A DNA stretch of 64,000 nt from Bin87 sp034423595 (GTDB lineage: Bacteria > Chloroflexota > Dehalococcoidia > Lucifugimonadales > UBA3495), in contig OZ242258.1 of the NCBI GenBank assembly GCA_965207025.1, forward strand, positions 1,240,001 through 1,304,000, given 5' to 3'. A program made the position numbers and the translations under genes. Positions 32,715 to 40,834 of this stretch are shown here, piece by piece. Numbering within the stretch: position 1 is the stretch's first letter; each line of letters opens with the position of its first letter. The notes beneath the pieces are model-generated. The model had not been told where the DNA came from. It made no database searches and saw only the letters and a list, made by a program, of their open reading frames with translations.

Positions 32715-33205
32715 ATGGCGACTCACCCGAATTTCTCTGAGCAGCAGGTGGAGGCTGCAATACAGGCTGGCCTACGTGAAGGGCGGCGGCAGGTGAACCT
32801 GTCAGTCACTGAGGCAGAGGCCAAAGCTGCTAATTACTGGAGCAACTTGGTTCACTACCTCCAACATGTTCAGACCAGCCTGGACGCCGGCGACTATTTG
32901 CAGGCCGCCGAAAAGTCGTGGGGATCTTACGCGCAGACAGTGAAGGCTATTGGTGCAGATCACCAGTTGAGCATTGCACATCATGCCAGCGTAGTCGGCA
33001 CGGGGGGCGGTTAGCAGCACTGGTGGGCGGAGCAGATCCGTTATCCGGTAGCGTTTTGAGTAATGGACTATCCGCTGCCCTGAGCCTGCACCAGCACTTT
33101 TACGAAAATCACCTGCCGGATGTAACAGTTATCTACTACGTGGAAAATGTGGGCATCGCCATTGAATTGATGCAGGACCTCTTTGCGCCAGAGGCTTCCG
33201 ACTGA
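32715..33205 (+). pseudogene. PaREP1/HEPN-like gene split by a frameshift in a G6 run
   Basis: Frame 1 (32715-33014) encodes YWSNLVHYLQHVQTSLDAGD and YLQAAEKSWGSYAQTVKAIG, matching PaREP1-family helices; it stops soon after the G run at 33002-33007. The next frame, open through 33205, continues as SNGLSAALSLHQHFYENHLPD, the family's C-terminal part. Joining the two needs a -1 shift at the G run, where the codons acG GGG GGC form a slippery heptamer. Alternatives are a lost G (assembly or real mutation) or programmed frameshifting. PaREP1 proteins are HEPN-related with unknown function. The end overlaps the next ATG as TGATG. Confidence 0.75.
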
Positions 33206-34407
33206 TGACCAGCGCGTGGGAAACCGCCGATGTCGTCATCATAGGCGGCGGCGTGATGGGTTGTAGCATCGCCTGTAACCTTGCGTTGACGGCGAACAAC
33301 CACGGACTGCGGCGCATCGTGCTCCTGGAGCGCGATACGCTGGGCAGCGGCTCCACCGGACGCAGCAGCGGCGCCATACGGATGCACTATTCTACGGCTG
33401 TAAATGCAGAGCTGGCGTGGCGCAGCCTGCACATCTTTCGCAACTTTGATGACATCATAGGCGGCGACTCCGGTTACGTTGAGACGGGCTACCTGGTATT
33501 CGCCGGCGCAGACGACCTGGATGCGTTCCGCAGCAACATCGCCACCCAGCAGTCCGTCGGAGTGATTACGGACATCATCAGCGCGGGGGACGCCGCTGCT
33601 CTGGCCCCTGGTTTCTCGGTGGAGGACGCCGCCGCCATCGCGTATGAGCCTTACTCGGGGCACGCCGACGCATCGGGCACCGCATACGCCTACGCGACGC
33701 GTGCGAGATCGGAAGGAGTGTCCATCCGGCTGCAAACCCCAGCAATGGAGATCGAGACCAGCCCGGAAGGCAGCCGGGTTGTTGCCGTGAAATCAGCTGA
33801 CGGCGCTCGTATTGAGACGGGTATCGCGGTGGTCGCCACCGGACCCTGGTCGGGGAAATTTTTGGAATCCCACGGCATTGAGGTTCCCGTAGTCGCCACG
33901 AGGCACGAGGTGCTGCACTTCCGCAGGCCGCTGGACTTGGTGCCGTACCATCCCGGCGGCGCCGACATCAGCAACCGTATTTACTTCAGGCCCGAGGGAC
34001 AGGAGCTGACCCTGGTGGGCAACGGCAACCACTCCGACGTCGTGGACGATCCGGAGGTGTTCGCCCAACGGGCCACCCCGGCGTTCATCCAAGACGTCTG
34101 GCAACGGCTGGCGCACCGCATTCCGCCCATCGCAGACGCTGAACTGGCTGCCGGATACGCCGGACTGTACACCAATACGCCCGACTCCCACCCAATCATG
34201 GACCGCATCGATGGCGTTGATGGACTGTACATTTGCACAGGTTTCAGTGGCCATGGATTCAAGCTGTCCCCTATGGTGGGAGTGCTGATGGCGGAGTTGA
34301 TCGGAAGGGGTCAGGCCACGACGATGGACATATCGCCGCTGCGGTTCTCCCGATTCGCGGAAGGCAACCTCAACAACGCCGGCTACGGGTTCGACGTGCT
34401 GGCATGA
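33205..34407 (+). CDS. FAD-dependent oxidoreductase, DAO family (sarcosine/glycine oxidase-like)
   Basis: 400 residues. N-terminal FAD motif ADVVIIGGGVMGCSIACNLAL, then GRSSGAIRMHYST, and C-terminal GFSGHGFKLSPMVGVLMAEL closing the FAD domain. The family oxidises secondary or primary amines such as sarcosine, glycine or dimethylglycine. The substrate is unknown. Starts in the stop of the PaREP1-like gene (TGATG) and overlaps the ABC ATPase start, suggesting a single operon. Confidence 0.92.
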   Translation: MTSAWETADVVIIGGGVMGCSIACNLALTANNHGLRRIVLLERDTLGSGSTGRSSGAIRMHYSTAVNAELAWRSLHIFRNFDDIIGGDSGYVETGYLVFAGADDLDAFRSNIATQQSVGVITDIISAGDAAALAPGFSVEDAAAIAYEPYSGHADASGTAYAYATRARSEGVSIRLQTPAMEIETSPEGSRVVAVKSADGARIETGIAVVATGPWSGKFLESHGIEVPVVATRHEVLHFRRPLDLVPYHPGGADISNRIYFRPEGQELTLVGNGNHSDVVDDPEVFAQRATPAFIQDVWQRLAHRIPPIADAELAAGYAGLYTNTPDSHPIMDRIDGVDGLYICTGFSGHGFKLSPMVGVLMAELIGRGQATTMDISPLRFSRFAEGNLNNAGYGFDVLA

Positions 34408-35366
34408 TGAACACCCCGTCAGGCGAGATGTCCGCCCCTGCGGTCAAAGTCTCCGGCCTGAGCAAGTACTTCCGGCGGATCCGTGCAGTTGACAACGTCA
34501 GCCTGACCATACCGTTCGGCGGCGTGTACGGGTTGCTGGGGCCGAACGGATCCGGCAAAACCACGTTGCTCTCGATGCTGGCCGGGTTCCTGAGACCTAC
34601 CGCCGGCGAAATCACCCTGCTTGGCAGGTTAGAAAACGCTGGCCTGAGCCAATCTCGCCGTCAAGTCGGGGCGCTGATTGAGCGGCCTATTTTCTGGCCT
34701 TACCTGTCGTGCCGGGACAATCTCAAGTGCCTGCAAGGAATTTACGAGTCGGGCGGCGGCGACGCCGAGATCGAACGGCTGCTCAGCACGGTTAACCTGG
34801 ACGGTGAGGCTGCCCGGCGCAAGTTTCGCGCCTGCTCCACGGGAATGAAGCAACGATTGGGCATCGCGGCAACGCTGCTGGGCAATCCGGCGTTGCTGAT
34901 CCTGGATGAGCCCACCAACGGCCTGGACCCGGCGGGGATCATTGAAGTGCGCGAGTTGATACGCGCTCTGGCTGCCGGGGGAGGAACGACTGGTGGCGAA
35001 CCCAGAACCGTGATATTGGCAAGCCATCTGCTCAATGAAGTGGAGCACGTGTGCGATCACGTCGGCGTGATGGCTCGCGGAAAACTGATTTACACAGGCC
35101 CGGTTTCTGAAATCAGCGGACAGTCGCGGGTACGGGTCAGGACCACCGACGACGGCAAGTCGCATAGTATATTGCGGGCCGCAGGCTGGGAAATCGATGA
35201 ATCACCCACCGATGGACTAGAAGTCACGACGACCGCCGGCAGGGAATGGGAAATCAGCCGGGAGTTGGCCGAGGCCGGCGTTTATATCGCGGAGATGACG
35301 CCATCGGGCGGCTCGCTGGAAGAAGGGTTCTTGGAAGTCACCAGCGATGTGGAGCAGAGCAGTTGA
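34404..35366 (+). CDS. ABC transporter ATP-binding protein (exporter type)
   Basis: 320 residues from ATG 34404, overlapping the previous stop (ATGATGA). Walker A GPNGSGKTT at 46-54, Q-loop region VGALIERP, signature ACSTGMKQRL (in place of LSGGQ, as in this branch), Walker B LLILDEPTNGLDPAG, switch His in LASHLLNEVEHVC. The C-terminal ~90 residues are a domain common in ABC-2 ATPases (CcmA/DrrA-like). Its permease is the next gene, overlapping at TTGA. Confidence 0.95.
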   Translation: MMNTPSGEMSAPAVKVSGLSKYFRRIRAVDNVSLTIPFGGVYGLLGPNGSGKTTLLSMLAGFLRPTAGEITLLGRLENAGLSQSRRQVGALIERPIFWPYLSCRDNLKCLQGIYESGGGDAEIERLLSTVNLDGEAARRKFRACSTGMKQRLGIAATLLGNPALLILDEPTNGLDPAGIIEVRELIRALAAGGGTTGGEPRTVILASHLLNEVEHVCDHVGVMARGKLIYTGPVSEISGQSRVRVRTTDDGKSHSILRAAGWEIDESPTDGLEVTTTAGREWEISRELAEAGVYIAEMTPSGGSLEEGFLEVTSDVEQSS

Positions 35367-36190
35367 CGTTTTACGTCGCGATTAGCGCTAACACATTTAG
35401 GTGGGAGTGGTTCCGCCTGCGCCGCCGCGCCGGGTTCTGGGCCATTGTGGGGATCGTTGGGCTGTTCGTAGCTGGCGCTCTGGCAGCCACCGTCGTGATG
35501 CGTTTCATTCCTGCCGTCGGCGAAGCGATGCCGGCTTATGGATTCCCTCACATCGTTTTCAACGTGCTATCGAGGCTGGCCCCTTTCCTCGGGGTCATAC
35601 TGGCCGGGTTCATTTTCGGAGGAGAATTCAGTTGGGGAACCTGGCGGGCTGCGCTGTCCCGCGGGATGCCGCCAAGTCGGTTGATTCTGACCAAGATATT
35701 GCTGGGCGCGGCTGTTCTGTTCGCAATCTGGCTCATCGCCTGGTGCTTGGCGGCTCTGGTGGGCCTGGTAGCAGGTGAAAATGAGTCGGGAGGAATAATC
35801 CGGGAATCCTCCGGTTTTCCTGACGGATGGATCGATGCCGGCTTACAATTCGCCAGCGCATGGCCTGTGGCAGTCACTTACCTCGCTTTGGGAGCGATCC
35901 TCTGTATCATTGGCAGGTCAACGGCCTTCGGCATAGGAGTCGGCATAGCTCTGATCGCTGCTGAAATGATCGGTTATCCGTTGCTCAAACTGGTGGCGGA
36001 ACTTATCTGGGAAATTTCGCTGCAAGATTACTTGCGCTGGACGTTGCGAGGCGTAACTGGCGGCCTTCTGGGCAACGACGAGCCAAAGGCGATAGTCTTT
36101 CTCCCGGCCGTGCTGGCGTACACCGGGTTATTCTGCTGGTTGGCATTGGTGATATTCAACAGAAGAGATTTGGACAGCGGAAACGGTTAA
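35363..36190 (+). CDS. ABC-2-type transporter permease
   Basis: 275 residues from a TTG at 35363 with GGAG eight bases upstream, overlapping the ATPase stop (TTGA). About six membrane segments: WAIVGIVGLFVAGALAATVVM, LGVILAGFIFGGEFSWGTWRAAL, LLGAAVLFAIWLIAWCLAALVGLVAG and others, the first part quoted in separate pieces. The GEFSWGTWRAALSRGMPPSR loop is the coupling segment typical of this family. Substrate unknown; may be antibiotic, lipid or bacteriocin. Confidence 0.88.
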   Translation: MTFYVAISANTFRWEWFRLRRRAGFWAIVGIVGLFVAGALAATVVMRFIPAVGEAMPAYGFPHIVFNVLSRLAPFLGVILAGFIFGGEFSWGTWRAALSRGMPPSRLILTKILLGAAVLFAIWLIAWCLAALVGLVAGENESGGIIRESSGFPDGWIDAGLQFASAWPVAVTYLALGAILCIIGRSTAFGIGVGIALIAAEMIGYPLLKLVAELIWEISLQDYLRWTLRGVTGGLLGNDEPKAIVFLPAVLAYTGLFCWLALVIFNRRDLDSGNG

Positions 36191-36239
36191 CGTTGACCGC
36201 CGCCCGCGCGAGACGCGACACCTCGTAACGGGCATCGGA

Positions 36240-36245
36240 TATAAT
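36240..36245 (+). promoter_or_regulatory. Candidate -10 box (TATAAT)
   Basis: TATAAT 42 bases before the ATG at 36287; GCGACA at 36215-36220 is a 4-of-6 -35 match, but at 19 bases spacing. Confidence 0.45.
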
Positions 36246-36286
36246 GGCGCGGTTAGTGATAGAACCGGAACTACAGGCGGACTACA

Positions 36287-36919
36287 ATGGCTGATGAACA
36301 GTGGAACAAGGAAATTTTTAAGCTGCCTGCGAATCACGGCTGGACGGCCAAACCGGGAAATAATGTCGTGGTAGTGGATCGGGGAGCGTTGCGATTTGAG
36401 ATCCCTCAGGATTGGGTTACGCAGCCGTCCACCAAGTCCCTCAAACTGGTTGACGGCGAACCGCCGAACGACGACATGAGCCTGGAAGTGTCCGTGATCT
36501 ACGTGGGCATTGGTGGCTTCCAGGTGGACTGGGACGGTTTGCCGCTGCGCGAACTGATCAAGCAGGTCACCTCGGATACTCCCACCGGATTCACTGCCCA
36601 ACGCGCTGGGCGAAACCGGAAGCGCGACCGCAACAAAGACAAGTCCGGGCCGCCCATGGCCCTGAAATTCGGCGAGCTCGAAATGGCGTGGATTGAAACC
36701 GAATTCACGGATCCCGTGGAAAAGCGGCCGGCCTTTTCCCGCATGATCATCACCCGACATGCCAAATCCTCGATTCACGCCCTGCTCACATTGTGCTTCT
36801 GGCCGGAGGACGCTGACCGAGCCAAATCGGTGTGGAACGACGTGCTTGGCTCAATCCACATGGGCGAACACTTCGACAGCCCATTCTACGGACCGGACCG
36901 AAAGGACACGAAATCATGA
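36287..36919 (+). CDS. Conserved protein of unknown function (PsbP/MOG1-like fold possible)
   Basis: 210 residues, no signal peptide. GALRFEIPQDWVTQP, then LEVSVIYVGIGGF and the late MALKFGELEMAWIETEF/ SRMIITRHAKSSIHALLTLCFW pieces suggest a beta-sandwich of the PsbP/MOG1/DUF1795 type, as in predicted lipoprotein-less stress proteins. This is a fold impression only. The arginine/lysine cluster GRNRKRDRNKDKSG is a likely surface loop. Ends overlapping the amidase start (ATGA). Confidence 0.7.
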   Translation: MADEQWNKEIFKLPANHGWTAKPGNNVVVVDRGALRFEIPQDWVTQPSTKSLKLVDGEPPNDDMSLEVSVIYVGIGGFQVDWDGLPLRELIKQVTSDTPTGFTAQRAGRNRKRDRNKDKSGPPMALKFGELEMAWIETEFTDPVEKRPAFSRMIITRHAKSSIHALLTLCFWPEDADRAKSVWNDVLGSIHMGEHFDSPFYGPDRKDTKS

Positions 36920-38175
36920 CCACGCCTCAGACACCCGCCGGCTCAGTTGCCATCAACTCAGCCCGTCTGAACGACAGCCTCGCCGCGCTGGGCCAAATCG
37001 GAAACACCGACGAGGGTATGCAGCGCGTGGCGTTTTCCGCCTTCGACGTGGCCGGGCGCGACTACGTGATGGACCTGATGCGTCGAGCCGGCATGGCGGT
37101 GCGCATCGACGCCGCCGGCAACATCATCGGGCGAGTCGAGGGCAGCGGGCCAGCCTTGCCGGCGATAGCCATGGGGTCCCACACGGACACCGTGCCGGCC
37201 GGCGGCCGGTACGACGGCGCGCTGGGCGTCATTGCCGCCATCGAAGTGGTGCAGGCGTTGGCCGACGCCGGGCAAACCACCCGCCACCCGCTGGAAGTGA
37301 TGGTGTTCACCAACGAGGAAGGAACCGGCTTTCACCGCTGGCTGCTGGGCAGTCGCGCCGTGGCCGGGCTGTGGGAGGCGGAGGATTTCGCCGCCGTCCA
37401 CGATGACGGGGCGACGCTGGCCTCGCGCCTGCCCGACATCGGAGGCAACATCTCACATATCGCCGAAGCGCGGCGCCGACCCGACGAGCTGGCCTGCTAC
37501 CTGGAACTGCATATCGAGCAGGGGCCGACCATGCATCGGGGCGGTTACCCCATCGGTATCGTCACCGGCATTACCGGACGCTCGGTGTATCACGTGGACA
37601 TCGTGGGCGAGGCCAACCACGCCGGTACCACACCCATGGCCCTGCGGCGCGACGCCATGTCGGCGGCGGCGCAAATCGCCCTCAAAGTACGCAGCATCGC
37701 CGGCGAAATGGAGATCTGCCGCGTGGGAACGGTGGGCAGCATGGACGTGCACCCCAACGCCGGCAACGTGATCCCCGGCCGGGTGCAGATGGGCGTGGAG
37801 TTCCGCGACGAGCGCATGGAATCACTGGCCGCCGCGGAGGTGGAGTTGCGCCGCACCGCCGAGGAAGTGGCCCATGCCGAACAGGTGAGCATCACGGTCA
37901 CGGCCCAGCGGAACACGCCGTCGGTTCCAATTTCAGGCAATATGCAGCAATTGGTCGCGGATGCGGCGGATGCGGCTGGGCTAGTGCACATCAACATGCC
38001 CAGCGGAGCCGGCCACGACGCCCAGGCCATAGCGTCCATTACGCCGGCGGCGATGATATTCGTTCCCAGTGTGAACGGCGTCAGCCACGCGCCGGCCGAG
38101 TACAGCGCTCCGGAGGACTGCGCCAACGGGGCGCAGGTATTGATGAACGCGCTGCTCCTGGCGGACGAGCGGTAA
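36916..38175 (+). CDS. M20-family Zn-dependent amidase (N-carbamoyl-L-amino-acid hydrolase / allantoate amidohydrolase type)
   Basis: 419 residues from ATG 36916 (ATGA overlap with the gene before). Di-zinc ligands: GSHTDTVPAGGRYDGALGV (H89, D100), MVFTNEEGTGF, ELHIEQGP (His), and SGAGHDAQAIAS near the C-terminus (His). The dimerisation lid lies in between. Cleaves carbamoyl or ureido groups from amino acids in pyrimidine or purine breakdown. Which substrate is open. Confidence 0.92.
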   Translation: MTTPQTPAGSVAINSARLNDSLAALGQIGNTDEGMQRVAFSAFDVAGRDYVMDLMRRAGMAVRIDAAGNIIGRVEGSGPALPAIAMGSHTDTVPAGGRYDGALGVIAAIEVVQALADAGQTTRHPLEVMVFTNEEGTGFHRWLLGSRAVAGLWEAEDFAAVHDDGATLASRLPDIGGNISHIAEARRRPDELACYLELHIEQGPTMHRGGYPIGIVTGITGRSVYHVDIVGEANHAGTTPMALRRDAMSAAAQIALKVRSIAGEMEICRVGTVGSMDVHPNAGNVIPGRVQMGVEFRDERMESLAAAEVELRRTAEEVAHAEQVSITVTAQRNTPSVPISGNMQQLVADAADAAGLVHINMPSGAGHDAQAIASITPAAMIFVPSVNGVSHAPAEYSAPEDCANGAQVLMNALLLADER

Positions 38176-38180
38176 ACGAC

Positions 38181-38189
38181 TGGTATAAT
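38181..38189 (+). promoter_or_regulatory. Extended -10 promoter (TGGTATAAT), probably leaderless transcript
   Basis: A perfect TGnTATAAT box ends nine bases before the ATG at 38199, so transcription would start about three bases before the coding sequence. There is no ribosome site. Confidence 0.6.
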
Positions 38190-38198
38190 TGCCCCACT

Positions 38199-38633
38199 AT
38201 GCAACTTTCCGGCGAATATTACTTCTCCAAGCCACCGCAAGCCGTGTGGGACGGGCTGATGAATCCCGACGTTCTGGCCGGGTGTATCCCCGGGTGCCGC
38301 GGCATTGAGCCAGACGGTCCAAACAGGTACCGGGCGGCGGCGAATGTTCGGGTGGGCCCGGTGAGCGGGAATTACACGGCCACGGTGGCGCTGTCGGACC
38401 TCGACCCCCCGAACTCGTACACTATGACCATTGAGGGTTCGGGAAACTTGGGGTTTGCCAACGGTACGTCCACCGTAACGCTGGCTCCGGCGGGCGACGG
38501 GGGCACTATGGTTCACGTCCATGCCGACAGCCAGGTGGGCGGTGCCGTGGCTCGTGTGGGCCAGCGCATGATGGGTTCGGTGGCCAAAGGGATGCTGGAC
38601 CGGTTCTTCGGCTGCCTGGCCGAGTCAGTGTAA
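38199..38633 (+). CDS. CoxG/SRPBCC-family protein
   Basis: 144 residues: QLSGEYYFSKPPQAVWDGLMNPDVLAGCIPGCRG in part, then VHVHADSQVGGAVARVGQRMM, the SRPBCC fold of carbon monoxide dehydrogenase subunit G. CoxG helps anchor or mature CO dehydrogenase; free-standing copies occur near other molybdenum hydroxylases. No coxLMS genes are in the window. It is likely read from a leaderless transcript. Confidence 0.9.
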   Translation: MQLSGEYYFSKPPQAVWDGLMNPDVLAGCIPGCRGIEPDGPNRYRAAANVRVGPVSGNYTATVALSDLDPPNSYTMTIEGSGNLGFANGTSTVTLAPAGDGGTMVHVHADSQVGGAVARVGQRMMGSVAKGMLDRFFGCLAESV

Positions 38634-38645
38634 ACACACACGCCT

Positions 38646-38735
38646 GTCATTGCGAGCGTAGCATGGCAATCTCGTAGCCGCAGGAATAGTCCTCGCAAAG
38701 CGAGATTGCCACGTCGTTACGCTCCTCGCAATGAC
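38646..38735. repeat. 90-bp element with GTCATTGCGAG inverted ends
   Basis: Starts GTCATTGCGAG and ends with its exact complement CTCGCAATGAC; inside, GGCAATCTCG pairs with CGAGATTGCC, and CGTAGC pairs loosely with GTTACG. This nested inverted structure is a known type of widespread bacterial intergenic repeat. It lies between coxG-like and tenA-like genes. Confidence 0.85.
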
Positions 38736-38755
38736 GGTTTCCAGGAACGAATACT

Positions 38756-39433
38756 ATGCCATTCACCGACGACCTCCGCGCCAGGTATCACGAGCAATGG
38801 GAGGCCATGGTCACCCACCCCTTCGTAATGGAGATGGGCGACGGGAGCCTGCACATAAACAAGTTTCGCAACTACTTCCGTCAGGACTACGTGTTCTGCG
38901 AGGATCTGGTAAAGCTCACGTCCATCGCCATCGCCAAGGCTGCGCCGGACTACGAGGCTGGCAAAATCCTCAACGGCTTCCTGACCAACTTCCTGTCGGC
39001 GGAAAACGATCTGTTCCTCAACGGCTTTCACGACCTTGGTGTAACTGCTGAGCAGTATCAGACCACCGAGGCCAACCCGGTGACACAAGCGTTCGGCGAC
39101 TTCATGGTGCGTACCGCCTTTGAGGGTGATTTCGATGACCTGGTCGCGCTGTTCTACGTAACGGAGGGAACGTACCTGGACTGGGCATCTCGCCTTATCA
39201 ACGCCGGCGCGGAGCCCAACAACCCCGTGTACCAGGGCTGGATCGACATTCACAGCCCGGCAGTGCTGGGCGACCTGGTGGAGTGGTTTGCCGCCCGCCT
39301 CAACGCCGCCGGAGATCGTGCCAGCGCCGCTAAATCCGCCAACCTCGAGCGCATTTTCCGCACCACACTGCGCTACGAGTACCTCTTCTGGGAAGCGAAC
39401 TACCACGGCTACCAGTGGCAGGACCAACGTTAG
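38756..39433 (+). CDS. TenA/thiaminase II-family protein (cysteine-less)
   Basis: 225 residues of the heme-oxygenase-like fold. PFTDDLRARYHEQWEAMVTHPFVMEMGDG, then FRNYFRQDYVFCEDLVKLTSIAIAKA and LFYVTEGTYLDWA are the family pieces. The usual catalytic Cys of the C-x-W-x-Y segment is not there (FYVTEGTYLDW), which fits TenA_E-type members that use glutamates. These hydrolyse or salvage aminopyrimidines from degraded thiamine. Not near other thiamine genes. Confidence 0.85.
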   Translation: MPFTDDLRARYHEQWEAMVTHPFVMEMGDGSLHINKFRNYFRQDYVFCEDLVKLTSIAIAKAAPDYEAGKILNGFLTNFLSAENDLFLNGFHDLGVTAEQYQTTEANPVTQAFGDFMVRTAFEGDFDDLVALFYVTEGTYLDWASRLINAGAEPNNPVYQGWIDIHSPAVLGDLVEWFAARLNAAGDRASAAKSANLERIFRTTLRYEYLFWEANYHGYQWQDQR

Positions 39434-39454
39434 GCACACTCAGGAGATTTGGCC

Positions 39455-39757
39455 ATGGCAGCAGAAACCAACAATGGGATCGGCAATGAAACCGAACTGA
39501 GGCGGCAGGCCAGTCAGCGGGCTAAAGTCAAAATGTCCTTCTACTCCCACACCATCATTTTTCTGGTGGTAAACCTGCTGTTGCTGGTGATTGATGCGAT
39601 GACCGGGCCGGGGTGGTGGTTCTATTGGGGACTGTTCGGCTGGGGAATTGGACTGGTGGCTCATGGTTGTGGCGTGTTCGTACCGGCCGGAGGTAAGGCA
39701 TTGCTCCGGCGAATGGAAGAGCGAGAATATCAAAGGCTGGTTAAGGCGCAGGAGTAA
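39455..39757 (+). CDS. 2TM-domain small membrane protein
   Basis: 100 residues from ATG 39455 (AGGAG nine bases upstream). Basic amphipathic N-terminus (RRQASQRAKVKMSFYSHTII), two membrane segments (FLVVNLLLLVIDAMTG and GWWFYWGLFGWGIGLVAHG), then a charged tail (KALLRRMEEREYQRL). Matches the 2TM domain (PF13239-like) often linked to histidine kinases or free-standing. Confidence 0.8.
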   Translation: MAAETNNGIGNETELRRQASQRAKVKMSFYSHTIIFLVVNLLLLVIDAMTGPGWWFYWGLFGWGIGLVAHGCGVFVPAGGKALLRRMEEREYQRLVKAQE

Positions 39758-39862
39758 TCCGTTACCACGCCAACGATCCGTTCCCTCGATGCACCCCTTG
39801 TCATCGCCATTGGCGCGTGGCAACCTTGCCCCCAAGCGCAACCTGCGCCGGAGGGACAAGAC

Positions 39863-40783
39863 ATGACCACCCATCAAGTGCCCAGCAAGGAAGAAGTTCT
39901 GGGCTACCTGAAAGACGATGTGAACTGGGGTCGCTGGGGCCCGGATGACCAGAAGGGCGCGGTCAACATGGTTGACGACGCCAAGCGGCTACGGGCAGCT
40001 GGCCTGGTGAAGAGCGGGCAAGCGGTGTCGTTGAGCCGCGAGTTTCCCGTTACCCCGGCCCCGAACAACCCGACACCGGCAATTCACTACATGCGGATGG
40101 GTCCCCGCGAGCCGGGTGGGGGTATGTCCACCGACTACTACGGCGTCTCATACCATGGGACGGCTACCACCCACCTGGACGCGCTGTGCCACGTTTGGGA
40201 CCACAACGGTATGTGGAACGGCAAGGACCCGAACGAGATGATCCAGTTCGACGGCGCCAAATACGGATCAGTCGATCACTGGAAGGAAGGCATCATCACG
40301 CGCGGCGTGCTGCTGGACGTGCCCCGGCATCGTGGTACCGACTACGTTACGCAGGAAACGCCGATCCACGGCTGGGAGCTACAGGAAATCTGCGACGCCC
40401 AGGGCGTACAGATGGAGCCCGGAGATGCCCTGGTGGTGTACGGGGGCCGTGAGAATTGGAACGCTGATGGCAACCCGCTGTGGGGCAGCGACGCTTCGCT
40501 GCGTCCCGGCCTGCACGCGTCGTGCCTGAAGTTCATCCGGCAGAGTGATTGCTGCGTGCTGGTGTGGGACATGATGGACCACACTCCGAACGGCTATGAC
40601 CTTCCTTGGTCGGTCCACGGCAGCATCTTCGCCTATGGCATCGGCCTGCTGGACAATGCGCTGCTGCAACCCTTGGCCGAGGCGTGCGCCACCGCCGGCC
40701 GTTGGGAGTTCATGCTTACCATCAACCCGCTGCGCGTGGTGGGCGGCACCGGCTCCCCCGTGAACCCGGTGGCAATACTGTAA
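39863..40783 (+). CDS. Cyclase-family (kynurenine formamidase-like) metal-dependent hydrolase
   Basis: 306 residues. The HxDxxxH metal motif is THLDALCHVW, then a long loop and GDALVVYGGRENW. GGAGG eight bases before the ATG. Members hydrolyse formamides, isatin or cyclise polyketides. The position next to amide-acting genes (M20 amidase, amidohydrolase) fits an amide catabolic role, but this is inferred. Confidence 0.9.
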   Translation: MTTHQVPSKEEVLGYLKDDVNWGRWGPDDQKGAVNMVDDAKRLRAAGLVKSGQAVSLSREFPVTPAPNNPTPAIHYMRMGPREPGGGMSTDYYGVSYHGTATTHLDALCHVWDHNGMWNGKDPNEMIQFDGAKYGSVDHWKEGIITRGVLLDVPRHRGTDYVTQETPIHGWELQEICDAQGVQMEPGDALVVYGGRENWNADGNPLWGSDASLRPGLHASCLKFIRQSDCCVLVWDMMDHTPNGYDLPWSVHGSIFAYGIGLLDNALLQPLAEACATAGRWEFMLTINPLRVVGGTGSPVNPVAIL

Positions 40784-40834
40784 AAGGGCTACGATGGGCG
40801 GCGGTTCAAAAGAGCCGCCGCTCCGTCGATGAGC

